Origin: an uncultured Clostridium sp.
GTDB lineage: Bacteria; Bacillota; Clostridia; TANB77; CAG-508
Direction: 5' to 3'
Length of the DNA: 53,897 nucleotides
Assembly: GCA_947651825.1 (NCBI GenBank)
Contig: CANTAQ010000009.1
Span: 1-53,897 of the forward strand
Every line of letters starts with the position of its first letter. Positions within the stretch are counted from its first letter, which is position 1. Below the pieces are notes generated by a model. The model did no database searches, had not been told where the DNA came from, and saw only the letters and a program-made list of their open reading frames with translations. The position numbers and the translations under genes were made by a program. Positions 27,103 through 36,501 of this stretch are shown here, piece by piece.

Positions 27103-27744
27103 TTAGTCTTTTGATCTTATAAGTATTAATATGCCTTTTTCTAATTGTATTTCTCCCTCTTGTTGTAATTGTTCATTACTTATTCCCAAACTATCTCCTA
27201 TATACAAGGTCCTTTTAGTTAAAGGATATTTAAATCCCTTAAGAGTTATATTTTCTACTGTTGTTGTTAGAGGAATCAATGATATATATTTATAGTTTTG
27301 ATCTTTATATATTTTTATATTATTATTTATTAAAGTTATTTCATTTGTTTCATTTATTATTTTTATATTTATTCCCTTATCTATTGCCAACTTTAAAATA
27401 TGTATGTTTGCTATTGTATGATCTAACCTTGTTCCTATAGCACCTATAATAATTATTTTCTTGCTCTTTAATTCAATTGCCAGATTTATAGCTGAATGTG
27501 TATCTGTTAAATCTTTTTCTGGATTTAATTTAATTATCTCTATCTGTGTATTTTCATACTTCCTTAATATAGTTTTATCTATAGAATCGAAATCTCCTAC
27601 TATATAATTTGGTTTAGTATTTAATGTATCTAATGTTTCTAATCCCTTATCTACTGCTATTATTATATCATATTTATTTATTTTTAGGTGTTTTTTTAAG
27701 AAATTTTTATTTATTTCTCCACCAGTAACAATAAGTGTATTCAA
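27103..27744 (-). CDS. Thiamine pyrophosphokinase
   Basis: Thiamine pyrophosphokinase converts thiamine and ATP to thiamine pyrophosphate. The 213-residue protein has IIAVDKGLETL, the metal/ATP segment IVGDFDSID (about 48-56), EKDLTDTHSAI and IIIGAIGTRLDHTIANI, all family hallmarks. A terminator lies downstream of ackA before its start, so it probably begins its own unit or continues with rnc. No TPP riboswitch was recognised nearby. Confidence 0.92.
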   Translation of the reverse strand: MNTLIVTGGEINKNFLKKHLKINKYDIIIAVDKGLETLDTLNTKPNYIVGDFDSIDKTILRKYENTQIEIIKLNPEKDLTDTHSAINLAIELKSKKIIIIGAIGTRLDHTIANIHILKLAIDKGINIKIINETNEITLINNNIKIYKDQNYKYISLIPLTTTVENITLKGFKYPLTKRTLYIGDSLGISNEQLQQEGEIQLEKGILILIRSKD

Positions 27745-27772
27745 TTTATTTTCCTTTCTATTTCAAGAAATT

Positions 27773-27795
27773 AGAGGTTAGTTCATCTAACCTCT
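27773..27795 (-). terminator. Terminator after ackA
   Basis: AGAGGTTAG (27773-27781) pairs with CTAACCTCT (27787-27795), between ackA and the thiamine pyrophosphokinase gene. Confidence 0.7.
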
Positions 27796-27808
27796 ATCTT
27801 TTCTCTAC

Positions 27809-29008
27809 CTATTTTACTAGTTTCATTGTTTCTCTTGCTATTTCTAATTCTTCATTTGTTTGAATAACTATCATTTTTATCTTTGATTCTGGTTTGCTTA
27901 TTACTCCTGAATAATTTTCATCATCATTGTGAGAACTGTCAAATACTATTCCCAATGGTTCTAATCCTTGAACGCATTTGTTTAATACGTCTGGATTATG
28001 TTCTCCTATTCCACCTTCAAATATTATTGCATCTACTTTTCCCAATACTGCCATATATGAACCTATATATTTTTTTACTCTATATGCAAACATGTCAATT
28101 GCAAGCTCTGCTTTTTTATCTCCCTTTTCAATTAGTCCTTTTAAGTCTCTAATATCTCCTGTTGTTGTAGATATTCCTAATAACCCAGATTTTTTATTTA
28201 ATACTGTCATCATTCCATCTATTGATAGATTTTCTTTTTTCATTACAAATTCTAAAACTGCTGGGTCTAAATCTCCTGATCTTGTTCCCATCATTAATCC
28301 TTCAAGTGGTGTTAGCCCCATTGATGTGTCTACACATACTCCACCTTTAATTGCTGCTACACTTGATCCATTTCCTAAATGACATGATATGATATTTATA
28401 TCTTCTTTATTTTTTCCTAATTGTTTTGCTGCTTCTTCTGCTATAAATTTATGTGAGCTTCCATGTGCTCCATATCTTTTTATTGCATATTTCTCATAAT
28501 ATTCATCTGGAATTGCATATCTTGATGCATATTCTGGTATTGTAGTATGGAATGCTGTATCAAATACTAATACCTCTGGTACACTTGGCATTAATTTCAT
28601 ACATGCATTTATTCCTTGTAAATGTGCTGGATTATGTAATGGTGCATATTCTATTGATGTGTTGTATTCTTTCATTACTTCATCTGTTACTAATACTGAT
28701 TTTGTAAAGTTTGGTCCTCCATGCACTATTCTATGTCCTATTGCATCTATCTCATTTATATCTTTTATCGCTCCTACTTTTTCATCTAATAAATATTTCA
28801 TTATTGTTTCAAATGCTACGGTATGATCTGGTAATGCTAATTCTTCTCTTATTTTTTGTCCGTTGCTTTTGTATTCTATAAATGGACTTTCTATAGATTC
28901 TACACCTATTCTGTCACACTTTCCTGATGCCAACACATCATTATTTTCCATATTTATTAATTGATATTTTAATGATGAACTTCCACAGTTTACTACTAAT
29001 ATTTTCAT
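27809..29008 (-). CDS. ackA: Acetate kinase
   Basis: Acetate kinase makes ATP and acetate from acetyl phosphate, the energy-yielding last step of acetate fermentation. The 399-residue protein begins MKILVVNCGSSSLKY, with HRIVHGG, FDTAFHTTIP, the catalytic-loop region CHLGNGSS and GLMMGTRSGDLDP. ATG 29008 with AAAGGGGA upstream is preferred over the in-frame ATG 29026 that precedes that ribosome site. It follows pta by 26 bases and forms the usual pta-ackA pair. Confidence 0.97.
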   Translation of the reverse strand: MKILVVNCGSSSLKYQLINMENNDVLASGKCDRIGVESIESPFIEYKSNGQKIREELALPDHTVAFETIMKYLLDEKVGAIKDINEIDAIGHRIVHGGPNFTKSVLVTDEVMKEYNTSIEYAPLHNPAHLQGINACMKLMPSVPEVLVFDTAFHTTIPEYASRYAIPDEYYEKYAIKRYGAHGSSHKFIAEEAAKQLGKNKEDINIISCHLGNGSSVAAIKGGVCVDTSMGLTPLEGLMMGTRSGDLDPAVLEFVMKKENLSIDGMMTVLNKKSGLLGISTTTGDIRDLKGLIEKGDKKAELAIDMFAYRVKKYIGSYMAVLGKVDAIIFEGGIGEHNPDVLNKCVQGLEPLGIVFDSSHNDDENYSGVISKPESKIKMIVIQTNEELEIARETMKLVK

Positions 29009-29034
29009 TTCATTTCCCCTTTTCATTTATATTT

Positions 29035-30027
29035 TTATAATGCCTGCAAACATGTTATTGCTACTGCTCCTACTATGTCATCAGCTTTACATCCTCTTGA
29101 CAAGTCATTTACTGGTTTTGCTATTCCTTGACATATTGGACCATATGCTTCTGCTTTTGCCAATCTTTCTGTCAATTTGTAGCCTATATTTCCTGCATTT
29201 AAGTCTGGAAACACTAATATATTTGCTTTTCCTGCAACATTACTTCCTGGTGCTTTACTTGATGCAACTGTTGGTACTAATGCGGCATCTAATTGCATTT
29301 CTCCATCTACCAATAAGTCTGGAGCTTTTTCTTTTGCAAGTCTTGTCGCTTCTTGTACTTTTTCTACATCTTCTGATTTTGCACTTCCATATGTTGAAAA
29401 TGATAACATTGCTACTTTAGGTTCTTTTTTTACTATTGCTTTAAAACTTTCTGCTGAAGATATTGCTATTTCTGATAATTCATCACTATTTGGTTTTGGA
29501 TTTAATCCACAGTCTGCGAACATTAAAACTCCATCTTCTCCATATTCTTTATGTGGAAGAACTAATATATTGAATGTTGATACAATTTTAGTTCCTGGCT
29601 TTGTCTTTAATATTTGAAGTGCTGGTCTTAAAGTATCTGCTGTAGAATGCGCAGCTCCTGATACTAATCCATCTGCTTCTTCTTTTTTTACCATCATCAT
29701 TCCAAAATATACTGGGTCTTTCAAAAGATCTTTTGCTTGTTCCAAAGTCATTCCCTTTGCTTTTCTTAATTCATAGAGATATTCTGCATATTCTAAATAT
29801 TTGTCTGACTCTAATGGTTCTACTATATTTGCTTTTGAAATATCAAAGTTATTATCATTAGCTAGTTTTGCTATTTCCTCTTTATTTCCTATTAAAACAA
29901 TTTTTGCAAATCCTTCTTTAATAATCTTATCTGTTGCTTCTAATGTTCTTATGTCTGTTGCTTCTGGTAAAACTATTGTTTTTATTTCAGTTTTTGCTTG
30001 TTTCTTTATTTCATCAATAAAACTCAT
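29035..30027 (-). CDS. pta: Phosphate acetyltransferase
   Basis: Phosphate acetyltransferase converts acetyl-CoA and phosphate to acetyl phosphate, feeding ackA. The 330-residue single-domain protein begins MSFIDEIKKQAKTEIKTIVLPE and contains the GLVSGAAHSTADTLRPALQI and FADCGLNPKP motifs and the C-terminal DLSRGCKADDIVG. ATG 30027 with GGGAGGTAAGC upstream is the natural start. Confidence 0.96.
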   Translation of the reverse strand: MSFIDEIKKQAKTEIKTIVLPEATDIRTLEATDKIIKEGFAKIVLIGNKEEIAKLANDNNFDISKANIVEPLESDKYLEYAEYLYELRKAKGMTLEQAKDLLKDPVYFGMMMVKKEEADGLVSGAAHSTADTLRPALQILKTKPGTKIVSTFNILVLPHKEYGEDGVLMFADCGLNPKPNSDELSEIAISSAESFKAIVKKEPKVAMLSFSTYGSAKSEDVEKVQEATRLAKEKAPDLLVDGEMQLDAALVPTVASSKAPGSNVAGKANILVFPDLNAGNIGYKLTERLAKAEAYGPICQGIAKPVNDLSRGCKADDIVGAVAITCLQAL

Positions 30028-30285
30028 GCTTACCTCCCTTTTCAAACTCTATAATTATATACCATTTTATTAATAATTACAATATTTAGATGAAATTTTA
30101 TATTTATGTAACCTTTTGTACTATTACTTTACATTCATACTAGTATATTATAAGGCTTTAATTTGTTAAGTAGTTTGACTTTCTAGCTCTTTTGTGTTAT
30201 TATGTTAACAATATTGTCGCTCAGATTTTATTATTTTACAATTTGTTTAATTAAAATTATTGTTCAAAGAAAGAGGGTAGATTTA

Positions 30286-31161
30286 ATGTTATTTAGCATC
30301 ATTGTTCCTGTATATAATACAGAACAAACTTTGCGGAGTTGCCTCAACAGTATTCTTCGGCAAACTTTTCATGATTATGAGGTAATTCTTATCAATGACG
30401 GTTCCACTGATAAAAGTTCAGCAATTTGCTGTGAATACGCTTCATGTTATCACCATGTTAAAGTCTATCATTTTGAAAATGGAGGTGTAGCCTTAGCACG
30501 CAAACGCGGGATTGTTCTAGCTTCTGGCCAATACTTTATATTTGTTGATTCAGACGATACCATTAACTCTAGTTTACTGGAAAATATTGCAAAGGCGATT
30601 TCTTTGCAACCAAATTTGGATATTATTCGTTATCAAGCTAATTTAATCAATGATGATGAACACAAGAATCACGAACGTTATAATTTTCATTCAAATATTA
30701 ACTGTATTCTTAGTGGTATTGATGCATTAAGGCTATGGTCTGCTCCCAATATTAAATATGCAGTATATTGGCTTTTTGCTTTTAAGCGATCATTATTTTC
30801 GAGTATTTGTTTAATGCCTGATATAAAGTGTTATGAAGATGTCGCTTATATTCCAATTATCATTGCCTCATCCAAACTGGTAACCACAATTGATTATTGT
30901 GGCTATAACTACTTATGTAATAGATCAGGCAGTTTGACCAACACTTCGAATAAAAATTTACAACGTCAAAAAGCTTATGATTTTTACCGAGCATGTATTT
31001 TCGCCTTATCTTATTTCATTCGTTCAGACATGGCAGCACAAGATATATCCTTTTTTATCAATGATTATACCAGGAGATTGAAGGATTTCTTTTACAGCAC
31101 AGATATTGAGTTGCGCAGAGAATTGGCTCCAATCTACCATCTTTCAATCGAAGGAGATTAA
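30286..31161 (+). CDS. Family 2 glycosyltransferase, foreign-looking codon use
   Basis: A 291-residue GT2/GT-A glycosyltransferase: SIIVPVYNTEQTLRSCL start, DYEVILINDGSTDKS nucleotide-binding segment and the DxD-type FVDSDD (about 85-95). The acceptor is unknown; such enzymes build surface polysaccharides. ATG 30286 has a GAGGG ribosome site. Codon use differs from its neighbours, with more G/C endings, and arginine is encoded twice by CGG (in TLRSC and ILRQT) without any frame change. It lies alone on the plus strand between two minus-strand blocks and looks recently acquired. Confidence 0.88.
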   Translation: MLFSIIVPVYNTEQTLRSCLNSILRQTFHDYEVILINDGSTDKSSAICCEYASCYHHVKVYHFENGGVALARKRGIVLASGQYFIFVDSDDTINSSLLENIAKAISLQPNLDIIRYQANLINDDEHKNHERYNFHSNINCILSGIDALRLWSAPNIKYAVYWLFAFKRSLFSSICLMPDIKCYEDVAYIPIIIASSKLVTTIDYCGYNYLCNRSGSLTNTSNKNLQRQKAYDFYRACIFALSYFIRSDMAAQDISFFINDYTRRLKDFFYSTDIELRRELAPIYHLSIEGD

Positions 31162-31198
31162 CTTACTTGTTTAATCTCACGCATTACATTTATAGCAA

Positions 31199-31249
31199 AA
31201 ATAGAAACCTATTTTGAACTTACTTGTTCAATAATAGGTTTCTATTTTT
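31199..31249. terminator. Bidirectional terminator between glycosyltransferase and adhesin genes
   Basis: ATAGAAACCTATT (31201-31213) pairs with AATAGGTTTCTAT (31233-31245), flanked by A and T tracts, so it can serve the convergent genes on both strands. Confidence 0.8.
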
Positions 31250-31255
31250 ATATTA

Positions 31256-34200
31256 CTATAATACATATTTCTTTATTAAAATTACTCCACCAGTTATTAT
31301 TGTTAATACTACTAATACTAACCACATATATGATTGTTCAGAACCTGTTTTTATTTCTAATACTACTAATGCTTTGTCATCATCGTCTTCTTGTTGTTTA
31401 TCATATCCATCTGGATTAACATTGTCTGGTGTTGAGTCTATATCTGGGGAATCATATTCATTGTAATCTTCACTTATTTCTGCTATATTTGTCTTTGTTC
31501 CTAAATTATCTGCACCATTTATCCATGTAAATACTACTGGAACTACTGCTTGTTCTCCTGGTTGTAATAATGTTCCTTCTAGTGCTCTTGTTGTTATTTT
31601 TCCGTCTTCCTCTAATGTCCATTGTGGATTATCTTCTTGCACAAATGATAGTCCTGCTGGTATATAATCGGTTATTTCTGTTGCATATCCTGCTATTTCA
31701 CCTTGATTCATAATCATTATATTATATACAAATTTTACTGTTGTCTTATTTAACTTTTTCTTGTCTATTACAACTTTTGCTATTGGCTCTGGATCATCAT
31801 ATGGTGTGAATCCTGTATCTGTTGTTACTGTTTGCCCATCTACTGTAACTATTGTTTGTGTTACCCATTTTAATAATGCTAAGTCGAAATATTTCACATA
31901 AACTTTTTCTGTATCTTGGTCATCTTCTCCTTCATTCCAAACATCTGGAACTGAATCATCATCATCTATGTCTATTTCATTTCCATCTTCATCTACAGCT
32001 TTATCTTCTGTTATTTGTGCTCTGTTTGTAATTATTCTATCTTCTGATGTTATGTTCTTTTCTACTACTTGGAATGCAACTTTTACTTCTGCCCAATCTG
32101 GATTTAATGGGTCTGTAGTACTTATTGGTTTTGTAGAGTCATATGGTTTTAATAATGAATTTTCTAATTTTTTTGTTCTTATTTCTACTGCATCACTTGG
32201 ATTTTGTGTCTCTTTTCCTTCTGCATCATACATTTTCCATTCATATTCTTTATTTATCTCATGTTTTGGAAGGAATACTAATCCATCTGGAATATCATCT
32301 GATACCTCCATTGCATATCCTAATACTGTTCCTTCATTATATACTCTTATTGTATATGTAACTATATCACTATTTGCTACATATACTGGTGTTTTATCAT
32401 GTTCATATTTTATTTTTCCATTTTCATCTACTACTGGTTCTGGTATTCTTGTTGTTACTGCATCATTGTTTACAGCTGTTATAAATTTTCTTAATGCTAA
32501 GTCAAAATGTCTCAATATTAATGGTTCATAATCATCATCATCTTGTTGATATGAACTGTTATCTGCTGGTGGATTATAGTTGTCTATATCTACATTTCCT
32601 GGTTGAGAATCCCTATCTCCAACTTTTATTTCATTACCGTCTTTGTCTAACGCTGTATCTTTTTGTATTTCAGCAATATTTCTTAATATACCTTCATATG
32701 AATTTTCTGCAAGTACTATACATGTTACTTCTATTTCTCTATAGTATAATCCGTCTGTTCCACTTGTTGATTGTTGCCATGTATCTGTTGCATCTATATT
32801 TGCTGAAGTTGTTTCTTTATTATATGCCTTTATCTTTGATTTTTCTAAAGCTGTTGAATATATTTTTGATTTTCCTTTTAATATTTCTACATCACTTAAA
32901 GATGTTAAGCCAAAGAAATCATTTGTTGTTAAATTTTTAATATCTGCTTCATTTTTATACAATCCATTTTCTCCAACTAATTTCATTGTTTGGTTACTTC
33001 CATCTGCCACTGGATGCCATAAATTGTCTGTGTTTGTTTTGTGGTTCATTAAATAACCTAAACCTTCTGGTATATAATCTGCTACTTCTTTTGCATAACC
33101 ATCTAATTCGCCTTCATTATAAATTCTTAATTTATATGTAACAATATCTCCTTGTTTTATTACTATTGGAGTTTTTGAATGTGTATATTTTGCTGTTGTT
33201 ATTTTATTTCCTGATGCATCTACCTCATTTAATTTGCTAGTATCAATTTTTGGTGTTCTATCATCTGCTCCTGTTAGTTCTTTTCCATTGATTTTTGTTA
33301 TATATTTTCTTAATGCTAAGTCAAATTCTTTGCTTTTATCATTTTGTACAGTTATGGTAATCACTCCAGTATCTGCTACAAAACTGCTTATTTGAACTCC
33401 TGGAACTACCACTTGTGCACCTGTTGAATCTACAATTTTTACATCATCAATTATGTATTTTGTTCCATCTGCACTTAATTTTGTTGTTATTTTTATTTTA
33501 AATGGTTTATCTAAACCTACATAACCTGATGGTATCTTTATCTCTTCTATTTCAAATATAAATGTTTGTCCTTCTGTATTTATTATCATATTTGGAGTTT
33601 CAAATGTTCCATCTCCATTATCTGTTACTGCTATTTGTGTACGTCCTGTTGTTTCATCTATTATTCTAAAACTTGCTCCACCTAATAACTTTCCATCTTT
33701 ATCTGTTTTATTAATTTTTAATATTAAATCTCCTGTTATTCTTTTTGTTGTTATTCTGTCTGTTTCTACTTTTTTCTCTTTTTCTACTTTTAATATAGGT
33801 TGTTCCTCTGCTGCTGCTACCCATAAGCTAGCTTTTGTTTCAAAATATGTTACTGTTGTTTCTATTGTTATCTCTGATAAATCATATCCTTGATCCCATA
33901 TTTGTGGAATTTTTATATATACATCTCCGTTATCCAAAAGGTCATCTACTTTTAATGGTGTATCTGACATGTTATATAATATTGGAACATTTCCTGGACC
34001 TTTTTCTGGTATTTCAACTCCTAGTGCATCTTTTATTTTTACTTCTAATTCAAAGTCACTTACTAAATTAGTTTTTGTAATATTTACTGGACCTATCACA
34101 TAGTCTCCATTAGCATCTTTTGTTATTGTTAATGGTTTTGTTTTATTTATTTCAACTCTTTTTAGTCCTACATTTACTTCCCTTATATTTGCATTTCCAT

Positions 34201-34933
34201 ATTGTGCTGCATTTGCTTTTCCGCCATCTATAAAATATTTATATAGTGTATTTATTTGGTTCCAGTCAGCATAACTTGTATCATATGAAGCTCCATTTTT
34301 CTTTAAGAAATTTCCTAAATCTACTGTATCTGCTAATGATAATGAATACTCTTGACCATGTGTATCATAGTTTGCAAAATACCATAATGCTGCTTGTTGT
34401 ATAACCTCAATTTCATCATCTGTTAAAGTAGCTCCATCCATTCCAACTCTTTTCAAGAATTTATCTCTATCCATATCTGGATTTTCTGGAAGATACATAT
34501 TATCTATAATCCATAATATTGCATTGTATGAATTATCTGTATCTATTCCTGTATATCCAATTACATCTTTATAATAATCTATTATTTTATTAGCTTCTTG
34601 GTTCATATCTCCATATTCTGTATATGTTACATCATGTGTTCCATATAATCCTAATGAGTCTATGTCTCCAAAACCTAACCCACTTCTTAAACAGTATAGT
34701 GCAAATTTATCATCTGTTACAAAAGCTGCTCCATTTTTTCTAAACACTTTAAACACTGATGCATCCTTTTGTATTCCAGATCCTCCTACTGTTATCGTAA
34801 ATTTTGAATTTGTATATGGCCTTGTATCTGTAATATTTAAATCCATTGTAGCTGCTGCATATGCCATATTTGTTAGTCCAATTAAAATCAAAATAATAAT
34901 TGTTGCAATTAGTGATACTTTTACTTTCTTCAT
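31256..34933 (-). CDS. Large surface adhesin: thioester, Cna-B and DUF11-like repeat domains
   Basis: A 1225-residue cell-surface protein. In order: a signal peptide (about 1-28), a probable thioester domain (about 45-250) with Cys in ALYCLRSG and Gln in IQQAALW, a linker domain, a Cna-B type domain (about 400-500; LILKINKTDKDGKLLGGASF) and three repeated domains starting FDLALRKYIT, FDLALRKFIT and FDLALLKWVT, which resemble DUF11/isopeptide pilin-like modules. It ends with a membrane helix and a short basic tail. I see no classical LPxTG; EIKTGSEQ just before the helix could be an unusual sorting signal. Probably a host- or mucus-binding protein. Confidence 0.85.
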   Translation of the reverse strand: MKKVKVSLIATIIILILIGLTNMAYAAATMDLNITDTRPYTNSKFTITVGGSGIQKDASVFKVFRKNGAAFVTDDKFALYCLRSGLGFGDIDSLGLYGTHDVTYTEYGDMNQEANKIIDYYKDVIGYTGIDTDNSYNAILWIIDNMYLPENPDMDRDKFLKRVGMDGATLTDDEIEVIQQAALWYFANYDTHGQEYSLSLADTVDLGNFLKKNGASYDTSYADWNQINTLYKYFIDGGKANAAQYGNANIREVNVGLKRVEINKTKPLTITKDANGDYVIGPVNITKTNLVSDFELEVKIKDALGVEIPEKGPGNVPILYNMSDTPLKVDDLLDNGDVYIKIPQIWDQGYDLSEITIETTVTYFETKASLWVAAAEEQPILKVEKEKKVETDRITTKRITGDLILKINKTDKDGKLLGGASFRIIDETTGRTQIAVTDNGDGTFETPNMIINTEGQTFIFEIEEIKIPSGYVGLDKPFKIKITTKLSADGTKYIIDDVKIVDSTGAQVVVPGVQISSFVADTGVITITVQNDKSKEFDLALRKYITKINGKELTGADDRTPKIDTSKLNEVDASGNKITTAKYTHSKTPIVIKQGDIVTYKLRIYNEGELDGYAKEVADYIPEGLGYLMNHKTNTDNLWHPVADGSNQTMKLVGENGLYKNEADIKNLTTNDFFGLTSLSDVEILKGKSKIYSTALEKSKIKAYNKETTSANIDATDTWQQSTSGTDGLYYREIEVTCIVLAENSYEGILRNIAEIQKDTALDKDGNEIKVGDRDSQPGNVDIDNYNPPADNSSYQQDDDDYEPLILRHFDLALRKFITAVNNDAVTTRIPEPVVDENGKIKYEHDKTPVYVANSDIVTYTIRVYNEGTVLGYAMEVSDDIPDGLVFLPKHEINKEYEWKMYDAEGKETQNPSDAVEIRTKKLENSLLKPYDSTKPISTTDPLNPDWAEVKVAFQVVEKNITSEDRIITNRAQITEDKAVDEDGNEIDIDDDDSVPDVWNEGEDDQDTEKVYVKYFDLALLKWVTQTIVTVDGQTVTTDTGFTPYDDPEPIAKVVIDKKKLNKTTVKFVYNIMIMNQGEIAGYATEITDYIPAGLSFVQEDNPQWTLEEDGKITTRALEGTLLQPGEQAVVPVVFTWINGADNLGTKTNIAEISEDYNEYDSPDIDSTPDNVNPDGYDKQQEDDDDKALVVLEIKTGSEQSYMWLVLVVLTIITGGVILIKKYVL

Positions 34934-35236
34934 AAAAACTCTCCTTCTCTAAATAACACTATATTTACTAATTTACTATTATATATATTTTTTTCAAAAA
35001 ATCAATATATATATTTTTTTAGTTTTTATCTCTTTTTTTCTTCCCTTTACGGAAGTAGTTTCTTCACGTTCCTTTATTGTTCTTTTGCTAATTATTACAT
35101 TTTCTTTACATTTTTAGTCTGACAAATTTTGACTATAAATTTAACTTTTTTGAGTAGCTTTTTTATATAACTTATTATTTTTAAGCTTACAAATTTCCGC
35201 TAACGCTTTAATTATACTACATATAAGTATTTTTTT
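34934..35236. other. AT-rich intergenic region upstream of adhesin and tRNA genes
   Basis: No gene is seen. The segment is AT-rich and presumably holds the minus-strand promoter of the adhesin, which I could not place with confidence. Confidence 0.4.
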
Positions 35237-35260
35237 CAACTGATTATGTAAAATTAGTTG
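35237..35260. terminator. Hairpin with flanking T tracts
   Basis: CAACTGATT (35237-35245) pairs with AATTAGTTG (35252-35260), with T tracts on both sides. Confidence 0.5.
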
Positions 35261-35279
35261 ATTTTTTACCTTTTTTGTA

Positions 35280-35308
35280 TTGACTTTTATCTGCAATTTT
35301 GTTATTAT
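35280..35308 (+). promoter_or_regulatory. Promoter of the Gly-Cys-Lys tRNA cluster
   Basis: TTGACT (35280-35285), a 17-base spacer and TATTAT (35303-35308), about 20 bases before the first tRNA. Confidence 0.55.
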
Positions 35309-35327
35309 TATAATTGCTTTTTGTTCT

Positions 35328-35403
35328 GCGGAAGTAGCTCAGTTGATAGAGCGATGCCTTGCCAAGGCATAGGTCGCGGGTTTGAGCCCCGTCTTCCGCT
35401 CCA
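35328..35403 (+). tRNA. tRNA-Gly (anticodon GCC)
   Basis: Cloverleaf with acceptor GCGGAAG/CTTCCGC, anticodon loop TTGCCAA and encoded CCA. It reads GGC and GGU, the glycine codons that are not seen at the shift sites. Confidence 0.96.
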
Positions 35404-35496
35404 TAAAAACAATTAAAGCTAAATATTAAAATTTTTTAAAAAAATTTTCAATATTTATTCATTTTTATTTTTTCATTAGCATACAATAAAGTATAT

Positions 35497-35571
35497 GGCG
35501 ACATAGCCAAGTGGTAAGGCACGAGTCTGCAAAACTCTGATTCCCCGGTTCAAATCCGGGTGTCGCCTCCA
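35497..35571 (+). tRNA. tRNA-Cys (anticodon GCA)
   Basis: Cloverleaf with acceptor GGCGACA/TGTCGCC, anticodon loop CTGCAAA and encoded CCA. Confidence 0.96.
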
Positions 35572-35583
35572 TATTTTAGTATG

Positions 35584-35609
35584 ACAATGAATAATTTATT
35601 ATTCATTGT
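35584..35609 (+). terminator. Hairpin between tRNA-Cys and tRNA-Lys
   Basis: A perfect 12-bp inverted repeat ACAATGAATAAT/ATTATTCATTGT with a two-base centre, followed by TTTTAC. It may be a partial terminator or processing site. Confidence 0.55.
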
Positions 35610-35621
35610 TTTACTTTATAT

Positions 35622-35697
35622 GGGTGATTAGCTCAGTTGGTAGAGCAGCTGACTCTTAATCAGAAGGTCCGGGGTTCGACCCCCCGATTGCCCACCA
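35622..35697 (+). tRNA. tRNA-Lys (anticodon CUU)
   Basis: Cloverleaf with acceptor GGGTGAT/ATTGCCC, anticodon loop CTCTTAA, T-arm GGTTCGACC and encoded CCA. It complements tRNA-Lys(UUU) at 44205. Confidence 0.95.
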
Positions 35698-35736
35698 AAA
35701 AAGACTACAGAAATGCACTTTCCGTAGTCTTTTTTA
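35698..35736 (+). terminator. Terminator of the tRNA cluster
   Basis: AAGACTAC (35701-35708) pairs with GTAGTCTT (35724-35731), followed by a T run. Confidence 0.85.
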
Positions 35737-35865
35737 TTATTGTATTAGCAAAATGTTTAGGTTTTCTATTATTTTCTTAACGTTTTCATTTCTCTTATAT
35801 ATAGCATTTGACTTTTTTCAATAAACATATTATAAATTATTATATAATTTATTTTAGGAGGTTTT

Positions 35866-36396
35866 ATGGAAAAAGTTATGTGTATTTCTGACATACATGG
35901 TAATATAGATTGTTTAAAACAAGCAATTGAGAGATTTTATCAAGAAAATGCAAAAAAGCTTATTATTCTAGGTGACTTTTCTGGATATGGCTTTTTATCT
36001 TCTTCAGACTTTGAAGTTGCAGAAGTTTTAAATAATATGGCAGGAGTTATTATTGCTGTTAAAGGAAATTGCGATAGTCAAAGAGCTGATGATTTATTTA
36101 ATTTTGCCCTACCCTACATGAGAAATGTTACTATTAATGGAACTGTAGTTACTTTAACACATGGTCATATTTATAACAGGAATAATTTACCTGAAAATTG
36201 TGGCAAAATCTTTCTTTCTGGTCATACTCATATTGGTCTTTTAGAGAAAATCGGAGATAAAATACTTGCAAATCCTGGTTCTATTTCCAAACCTCGTGGA
36301 AGAAGTAAAAAAAGTTATTTAATTATTGATGATACAAATGTAATCTTGAAAACTCTTCAAGGAGAATTATTAACGAAAGTAAGTTTCTTAGACTAA
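35866..36396 (+). CDS. YfcE/MJ0936-type metallophosphoesterase
   Basis: A 176-residue calcineurin-like phosphodiesterase with the metal ligands SDIHGN, LGDFSGYG, GNCD, THGH and SGHTHIG in order, as in YfcE. The family hydrolyses phosphodiesters; the natural substrate is unknown. Length is typical and the frame intact. AGGAGG precedes ATG 35866. It stands alone between the tRNA terminator and an L,D-transpeptidase gene. Confidence 0.92.
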   Translation: MEKVMCISDIHGNIDCLKQAIERFYQENAKKLIILGDFSGYGFLSSSDFEVAEVLNNMAGVIIAVKGNCDSQRADDLFNFALPYMRNVTINGTVVTLTHGHIYNRNNLPENCGKIFLSGHTHIGLLEKIGDKILANPGSISKPRGRSKKSYLIIDDTNVILKTLQGELLTKVSFLD

Positions 36397-36501
36397 ATAA
36401 TATCACAATTCACCATCAATATAATTAAAAACCTTTTTCTATTTATTTATATATGATATAATTAAAATAAAATGTAAATGAATTTTAGTGGAGTGATACA
36501 A

